Positions 60,401 to 64,000 of a DNA stretch of 64,000 nucleotides are shown in pieces. Source of the stretch: Malus domestica. Its lineage: Eukaryota; Streptophyta; Magnoliopsida; Rosales; Rosaceae. Each line of letters begins with the position of its first letter. The stretch's first letter is position 1. The translations under genes were made by a program, and so were the position numbers. The notes under the pieces are model-generated. The model was not told where the DNA came from, did no database searches, and worked only from the letters and a program-made list of their open reading frames with translations. The stretch lies in the NCBI RefSeq assembly GCF_042453785.1, contig NC_091673.1, positions 379,501 to 443,500 of the forward strand. The letters are read 5' to 3'.

Positions 60401-61261
60401 ATGAGCCATATCTACATAAACAAACATATACACATATATACAATTAATTGACATAGAACTACCCCAAAAAAATGTGATATTTCATTTCTATTTCCTCCAT
60501 AGTTATTTGTAAGAACATGTAACAACTACCACACAAGGGAAAGCTGTCCAACCATTATAACGTTGAGATCCTCCTGGGCAATATTCTCCAAAGAAACTTG
60601 TTTAATAGCGACAAAGTCCCCATTCTCCAAATCCAAACCCTTGTAAACTCGACCGTATGCTCCCTTTCCAATCTCATCTCCAAGCATCTACACCAAAAAT
60701 ATTCACAAAATTCAAAACACGAATAACATGAAAAGATTTGCCGGATATCCTAACACCTTATCTAGACGTTGATGGATTTATCTTTTTTTTTTTCGAAAGA
60801 GAACTTGTTGGACATGTTTTCTGCCAATGCCAGACTAAGAATTAGAGCAATAAAGCATTCCAGTTTCTCGGAAGCCAAATGGAGGGGAGTGTCAGTGAAA
60901 ACCAACAAACCATGAAGCTGAAAACCACAACATTTGTAACCTCTAAACAGTTCGACTCGAAACGCTCAGTTAGGAAAATGCAGGGAACGAAATACAGACA
61001 CTATTGATAAACAAAAACCCTAACCCTCAATTTATTTACCAATTACTGCGGAGAAAGAACAAAACCGACATACATACATATGCACATTCTAATCCCAATA
61101 TCTTCATTCAGTCACATTTCTAAGCAGCCAAACACAAATTACACATTGCCTACGGAAGAAACTGTGAATTGGAAAATTGATCTATCTATGAATTTTCTTA
61201 CGTATTTGTTATCGAGCGTCTTGGATTTGTGGAAGTGAGGCGACGCCGCTTGCCGAGACAT
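45493..61261 (-). CDS. MAP3Ke: MAP3K-epsilon type protein kinase (Cdc7/Sid1-related)
   Basis: Ser/Thr kinase related to fission-yeast Cdc7; Arabidopsis MAP3Ke proteins act in plasma-membrane integrity, cell division and pollen. Exons: 61202-61261, 60553-60687, 60179-60199, 59649-59722, 59472-59562, 59302-59385, 59004-59105, 58350-58481, 57999-58070, 57504-57607, 57243-57348, 56742-57128, 56210-56545, 56080-56124, 55530-55709, 55327-55410, 48986-49077, 48808-48891, 47617-48464, 46934-47322, 46712-46846, 46069-46475, 45747-45861, 45493-45669; 1419 aa (Arabidopsis MAP3Ke1 is 1368). Kinase elements: GKGAYGRV (26-33), [14 protein letters not shown] (142-151), DFG (162-164), GTPYWMAPE. The C-terminal half is helical, armadillo-like ([20 protein letters not shown]). 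A LINE fills the 6.2-kb intron between exons 16 and 17 on the opposite strand; all splice sites look intact. Confidence 0.96.
49212..49322 (+). pseudogene. Captured fragment of a plastid ClpR/ClpP-family gene
   Basis: Starting at the base after the 5' target duplication, the DNA is open for 36 codons to TAA and encodes [17 protein letters not shown], then [13 protein letters not shown]. This is the C-terminal region of ClpP-type protease subunits (pattern R-x-[YF]-[FM]-S-x-x-EA-x-x-YG-[IL]-[IV]-D), closest to what I know of nuclear-encoded plastid ClpR subunits. No intron interrupts it. After DK the similarity ends and LINE leader begins. It cannot make a protease; it is a fossil joined to the LINE 5' end. 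Confidence 0.8.
49356..52172 (+). CDS. LINE ORF1 protein (RNA-binding, DUF4283-like)
   Basis: One uninterrupted frame of 938 codons from ATG 49356. ORF1 proteins of plant L1 elements bind their own RNA. Residues about 41-130 form an uncharacterised N-terminal domain ([36 protein letters not shown]). Residues about 200-375 look like the DUF4283-type RNA-binding part, with [14 protein letters not shown] and the characteristic [12 protein letters not shown] (291-302). The remainder is low-complexity and acidic ([21 protein letters not shown]) with a basic tail. I found no CX2CX4HX4C zinc knuckle, which many plant L1 ORF1 proteins carry. It overlaps ORF2 by 14 nt. Confidence 0.85.
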   Translation: MSYRHLSRDFKVEHKVFILEIEEKSFGERIRVTERTRARGYQISFDLGCAAWITDQLKAAIDTGGLNFFRKYKGHNYQFWVEGFQNRNGEVLVLSKTEKDGFVRNIFVPKGFKGIGWRNLEELMSEILRGGKKTGATMRKVNRVGTKPRRNLLGGGFQGSYRDAVIGGKSTSTEESTRSAREDFWKEYTWNQRTCSKESFSWGSVVVCERKVVHQSWREVETSLRNLLGTDIRLSPFQCNKALFVCQNEEEAKKIALLGAIAMKEYPEVELAGWWESLNSNKRLAVSYGGWVALEGLPPHLWTKKFFKDIGEACGGLADIDQATTSFGFLLEAKIKLKINFTGFIPEVVEVADGDLVFRVRIRQLTPAKRPMLSAEDRGKSESLVGSLKKDQQLQRISGIHHPATAELGKAAHATGTCASFRIGVFDCPVTIGCDRKHDHNRSVTVGASYEEHANPLYDLTFPESERGTPSQEQDGTATASQSIEAAVNEFLMISNLEGSSSIMISPGKSKSLELDGKEDGGGSSIEEAHISTGGEYFNGTRVEIFTRNSVDPCDGSRPNKNNFFPIKLDGVAGLDPQSPNIGDNIVVSGPMAAKHLFTIINGNSVGFDLHWNGSGGGPITLTTHGLRSHHQSEMVFLCKSLTFSNPLADLRLPTIRNTAPQYMALGDPQQLRAMEFYAAGAPIRPSWSISSSFFGRFGQHDRGGKRLKLLLPHDFGSCQNHLEWPSPMEALSSNLTFNDSASESEEDLECEADDNIVRSPGGSSEKNSANQWWRRLEDFGMDSVQLLDSDDEDFFAQSSVADGEEDAYSQEEKERSDDFELSCEDLHNLFIDSNLEAVTKLEEATNHEEQSVTEEIGKNKKLLKYSRRKKLAGASANREAKHLSSKFLSKMKVSLFPLKRSLFQETKNGKVRRGKGEGGCKGENKLHRGTSSVNEDN
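52159..55076 (+). pseudogene. LINE ORF2 (endonuclease and reverse transcriptase), internally deleted
   Basis: ORF2 starts at ATG 52159 ([12 protein letters not shown]), overlapping the ORF1 end. The AP-endonuclease part keeps QET, GVYGP and GGDFN but runs into a stop at 52824 before the final SDH motif. Reverse transcriptase resumes at about 52809 in a different frame with WDILKEDIM, so the EN end, the linker and the RT start (including the PGPDG element) are missing; compared with the family roughly 250-300 codons are gone. The rest is open to 55076: [35 protein letters not shown] catalytic motif, and a C-terminal zf-RVT domain with [18 protein letters not shown]. Autonomous movement is not expected from this copy. 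Confidence 0.88.
59190..59226 (-). pseudogene. Partial duplicate of MAP3K-epsilon exon 6 within the next intron
   Basis: About 36 nt match exon 6 (59302-59385) and read [11 protein letters not shown], against the true [10 protein letters not shown] catalytic loop. Flanking bases differ from the exon and there is no good donor after it. It looks like a decayed partial exon duplication that is not spliced. Confidence 0.7.
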
Positions 61262-61417
61262 CTCTGCGGAAACGGCTTACCGATGAGAAACCCTAGAGAA
61301 GATGATGGTTCATCAGAACAAGTAAAGCTACAGCGAGGGACAGAATTGGAATTGGAATCATTAATGGATAGACTGCCGGAATTCTAGGAGGGAGGGGAGG
61401 GAGCAAGGCTCCGACAC

Positions 61418-61419
<2 letters not shown>

Positions 61420-61452
<33 letters not shown>
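61420..61452. repeat. (GA)16 microsatellite upstream of MAP3K-epsilon
   Basis: An uninterrupted GA run of about 33 bp, 160-190 bp upstream of the MAP3K-epsilon ATG, probably in its leader or promoter. Confidence 0.95.
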
Positions 61453-61455
<3 letters not shown>

Positions 61456-61814
61456 TACGGAGGGAGTGAGGGTGTTAGCATGACATAATCATTAGGAATT
61501 AGGATTAAGGTGGTGGTAACATGACATGATCATCATGTCATCTTCAACAGAAGGAGGGTCAAAAGGCTCCCCTTAAACTTACCTAGCTCTGCAATAAATT
61601 ATATTTTAATGAAGAATGTTAGGCTATATTTTATATCATCTTCAACTAATGGGGACAAAGGGCCATAGGACAAACATAGCCTTTTGACAAAAAAAATAGT
61701 TTCCAACCGAGAGGCCAATGGATCATAGGCCAAACATAATTTATTATTTTAATTAAATTAAACTATTATATTAAAATAATATTTTCGAATATATTTTGAG
61801 TATCATTTGCCGCC

Positions 61815-62465
61815 AAATTAATAAGCATCCAAATTTATTATCTTTATATAATCTCAATAATTTTTTGGATATGATTTCGAATGACACATGTTGCTAACGT
61901 GAGTAACTCTCCACATTTCTTATCTTTATGTAATCTTAATAATTTTTCAGATAGGATTTCGAGTGACACGCAAGGACGGAGCTATAAATGTTTTTGACTG
62001 GGGGAGTCCTAAAACAACCAAGTAAAATAATGGGTGTTAAGTTGTTGAGGGTCAGGTACAATGAAAAATCTCTAAATTAAAAAGTTAAATTTTAAATTGT
62101 ACTGCCACAAACGAATGGATGAAGTAAATTCATATAAAATACTTTGCAGAGTAAAATTTTTATATCAAGTTATGATACTTCATCGATTGAATCCAATCTA
62201 TTTATGAAACCCCCAGTTCAATTGAGTTTGATTTAGGTTAGAAAACGTGGAATATTCGGAACCAAAATCAAAAATTTAATTGTTGTTTTAATTGTCATGA
62301 CAATTTTTTTCATCGCCCAAAAATATGAGTGGGGGCGGATGCCCCATCTGGACCTTAGGTAGCTCCGCCCTTGGTGACACGTGTTGCTAAAGTGAGTAAT
62401 TCTCCAGATTTCTTATCTTTATGTAATCTTAATAATTGTTTGGATAGGATTTCGCGTGTCACTTG
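61815..62465. repeat. ~88-bp tandem repeat interrupted by the hAT-like MITE
   Basis: The phrase ttatctttatgtaatcttaa recurs at about 61840 (variant), 61920 and 62413, each followed by aatttttt.ggataggatttcg and a g.gacac. ending. The MITE at 61971-62373 splits the second junction; removing it restores regular spacing. Confidence 0.85.
61971..62373. mobile_element. hAT-like MITE, 403 bp, with 8-bp target duplication
   Basis: Terminal inverted repeats CAAGGACGGAGCTA (left) and CAAGGGCGGAGCTA (right, reversed). It is flanked by identical 8-bp copies of GTGACACG at 61963-61970 and 62374-62381, the target length of hAT transposons. No coding capacity. Confidence 0.9.
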
Positions 62466-62699
62466 TCGAGATGTAATTGGTTGTGCAAATTTTAGATAGG
62501 ATTCTTATTTACGTGACACTTCTTATCTTCAGCTTTTAATGTTGTAGGAATGGTGTAGGTATTTATAGGAAAAAAAATATTTTTTTTTAAATTCGTCCAA
62601 AAATAATAATTCTAACAGTAACTTGACGGCAGCATGACATTAGCTAGCTGTTGCTAGATGGCGTCATGATGACGCCAAGTAGACGTTGGCATTCAAATG

Positions 62700-62850
62700 G
62701 GATGAGCTGAAGGGCTGACAAAATGTCAGTTTGACATTTTGGAGCTAGAGGGCTTGACATTTTGCAGCTGGAAGGGTTGACAAATGTCAAGCTTGACATT
62801 CTGGAGATGGATGGCTAGCAAAATGTTAAGCTTGACATTCTGGCACTGGA
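62700..62850. repeat. Cluster of TTGACATT / AATGTCAA direct and inverted repeats
   Basis: Within 150 bp ttgacatt occurs five times (about 62731, 62753, 62792, 62832 and variants) and its complement aatgtca or aaatgtcaa at least twice, each followed by tggag/tggaagggtt-like text with spacing near 20-40 bp. Such subterminal repeat clusters are where hAT and CACTA transposases bind; here that is inference. A minus open frame at 62726-62908 is a by-product. Confidence 0.7.
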
Positions 62851-63009
62851 GGGTTGGGCTGGAAATGGCCAACCCGCTGGCCTGATTTGGGTTCGATAGG
62901 GCCCACAAACTCTTTGGCCTAACCCTCGGTTAGAGACGGTTTTCGTGTCATTCTTAGTTATTTTTAACCCTGTGACCCTTTGACCGGGTCGGATGGAGAT
63001 AGCCTAACA

Positions 63010-64000
63010 ACCAATATCTATTTGAAATAAAAAATTAAAATAAAATAAATGGTAATCAACTGAGTATGAGCACTCCTGCGGGCCTGCCTCCTGGAGCTCC
63101 AACTCGCGAATGATGAGATGGGCAAAAGTGGACACCAGAGGGGACACTTCTGTCAATTAACGACTTAAAAAGAGAGGGGAATGCTCTTTTATTTTGTTAC
63201 AACCAAAATTCTAACTTTTCTAGAAACCACCTCCTCATAGTTTCACTTAAGTTTGATTCTCGTAAAAGATAAATTTTGAATTAAATTATTACTAGTTCAT
63301 TGTAAGACTAAGACTATCATCTTTTCCTTAGTATATATAATATAATATGTTAAAAAAAAAAAAAAACCCACCTTGTAATATAAATATTGAGAAATGGTAG
63401 GAAATCTAACTCTACGTCACTTGACAATTTAACATTACTTTTCAAAAGTAAGAATCTTCATGCACTCTCAGCGCGGAGACTCGGAGAGTCCATAGAGAGT
63501 CACTTTTGATAGATTCCCATTAACATTCTATTCAAAAGTCCTTATATTAAAGGAAGATGATTCTATCCCCTCCTAATCTTTTCTCTTCTTTCTCCTCCTA
63601 CTTGAACGGTTACGATTACGCCACGTCAATATCTTATATTGATTTTTTAATATAAACAATAAGACGAAAAAACAAAGCGTGAGAGGAGAGAAAAAAAGAG
63701 GATGAGAATAAGAGGAGAGAGACTTGTCTCCCCTCCTATATTAAAATCGCCAACTATGATTATTTTCTCTATTACGTGGAATGCGCAAATACCAAAAAGC
63801 ATTCCATCAACTTTTTCAACCAAAAGAACGAAATCCTTACATGGAGGAAATCTCATATCTCATTAATGTGGTTTAATGATGGGAGAGATGGACATATAAA
63901 CAATGTCCACACGAGAGACTTAAGTGCCACAAGTAGACTTGCATTTTGAACCGACCCGTTAACCCGACTCAACCCGATCCATTAATATTAGTATTTGAGT
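63010..64000. other. Intergenic end of the window
   Basis: No gene seen. An A14-type run at about 63352-63365, CT-rich stretches at 63560-63600 and 63730, and at the very end (63950-63985) the phrase cccgttaacccgactcaacccg typical of retroelement-associated sequence. Identity of any element cut by the edge cannot be judged. Confidence 0.35.

Larger units (their letters stand above)
61617..63009. mobile_element. Non-autonomous TIR DNA transposon, ~1.4 kb, nested
   Basis: The left end TGTTAGGCTAT at 61617 is matched by ATAGCCTAACA at 62999-63009 in reverse. Similarity continues inward for about 100 bp: GACAAAGGGCC with GTCAAAGGGTC, TTTCCAACCGAG with TCTCTAACCGAG, TAGGCCAAA with TAGGCCAAA. No transposase frame is present. 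Inside lie an 88-bp tandem repeat, an hAT-like MITE and a cluster of TGACATT repeats. I could not identify a target-site duplication, so the superfamily (Mutator-like suspected from the long TIRs) is open. Confidence 0.7.

Overview
This is a nuclear segment of a flowering-plant genome. Genes carry GT-AG introns, intergenic DNA is AT-rich, and all eight intact genes are plant proteins. Several short dispersed repeats look like ones I associate with apple and pear (Rosaceae, tribe Maleae). That placement is from memory and uncertain; a eudicot is safe.

Layout. (1) 1-660: decayed satellite-like repeat. (2) 1331-5682 (+): POT1, a telomere single-strand binding protein, 10 exons, 473 aa. (3) 5988-7860: a relic of a SEL1/HRD3 gene, then a second satellite block. 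(4) 8717-10850 (+): secreted GH9 endoglucanase, 5 exons, 488 aa. (5) 10880-16880: about 6 kb of tandem monomers near 326 bp, partly organised as a 655-bp dimer, with a small MITE inside. (6) 17475-22105 (-): nucleolin, 19 exons, 664 aa, with one 42-codon exon recently duplicated. (7) 23479-31718 (-): a large AAA-ATPase, 24 coding exons, 1045 aa. (8) 34264-37291 (-): cytosolic glutamine synthetase, 13 exons, 355 aa. (9) 38784-41605 (+): YSL/OPT metal-chelate transporter, 6 exons, 705 aa. (10) 42176-44559 (+): eIF4A-III, the exon-junction-complex helicase, 8 exons, 402 aa. (11) 45493-61261 (-): MAP3K-epsilon kinase, 24 exons, 1419 aa; one intron holds a full-length-looking LINE on the opposite strand. 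(12) 61617-63009: a nested non-autonomous DNA transposon carrying an hAT-like MITE with 8-bp target duplications.

The genes do not form a pathway; they are ordinary plant neighbours. All exon models were built by hand and close in frame from start to stop. The most notable items are mobile DNA and duplication: the LINE begins directly after its 17-bp target duplication with a spliced fragment of a plastid ClpR/ClpP-type gene; its ORF2 has an internal deletion between endonuclease and reverse transcriptase; the satellite has dimeric higher-order structure; nucleolin has a fresh in-frame exon duplication and POT1 a 24-bp in-frame duplication. I saw no CRISPR array, rRNA or tRNA gene.
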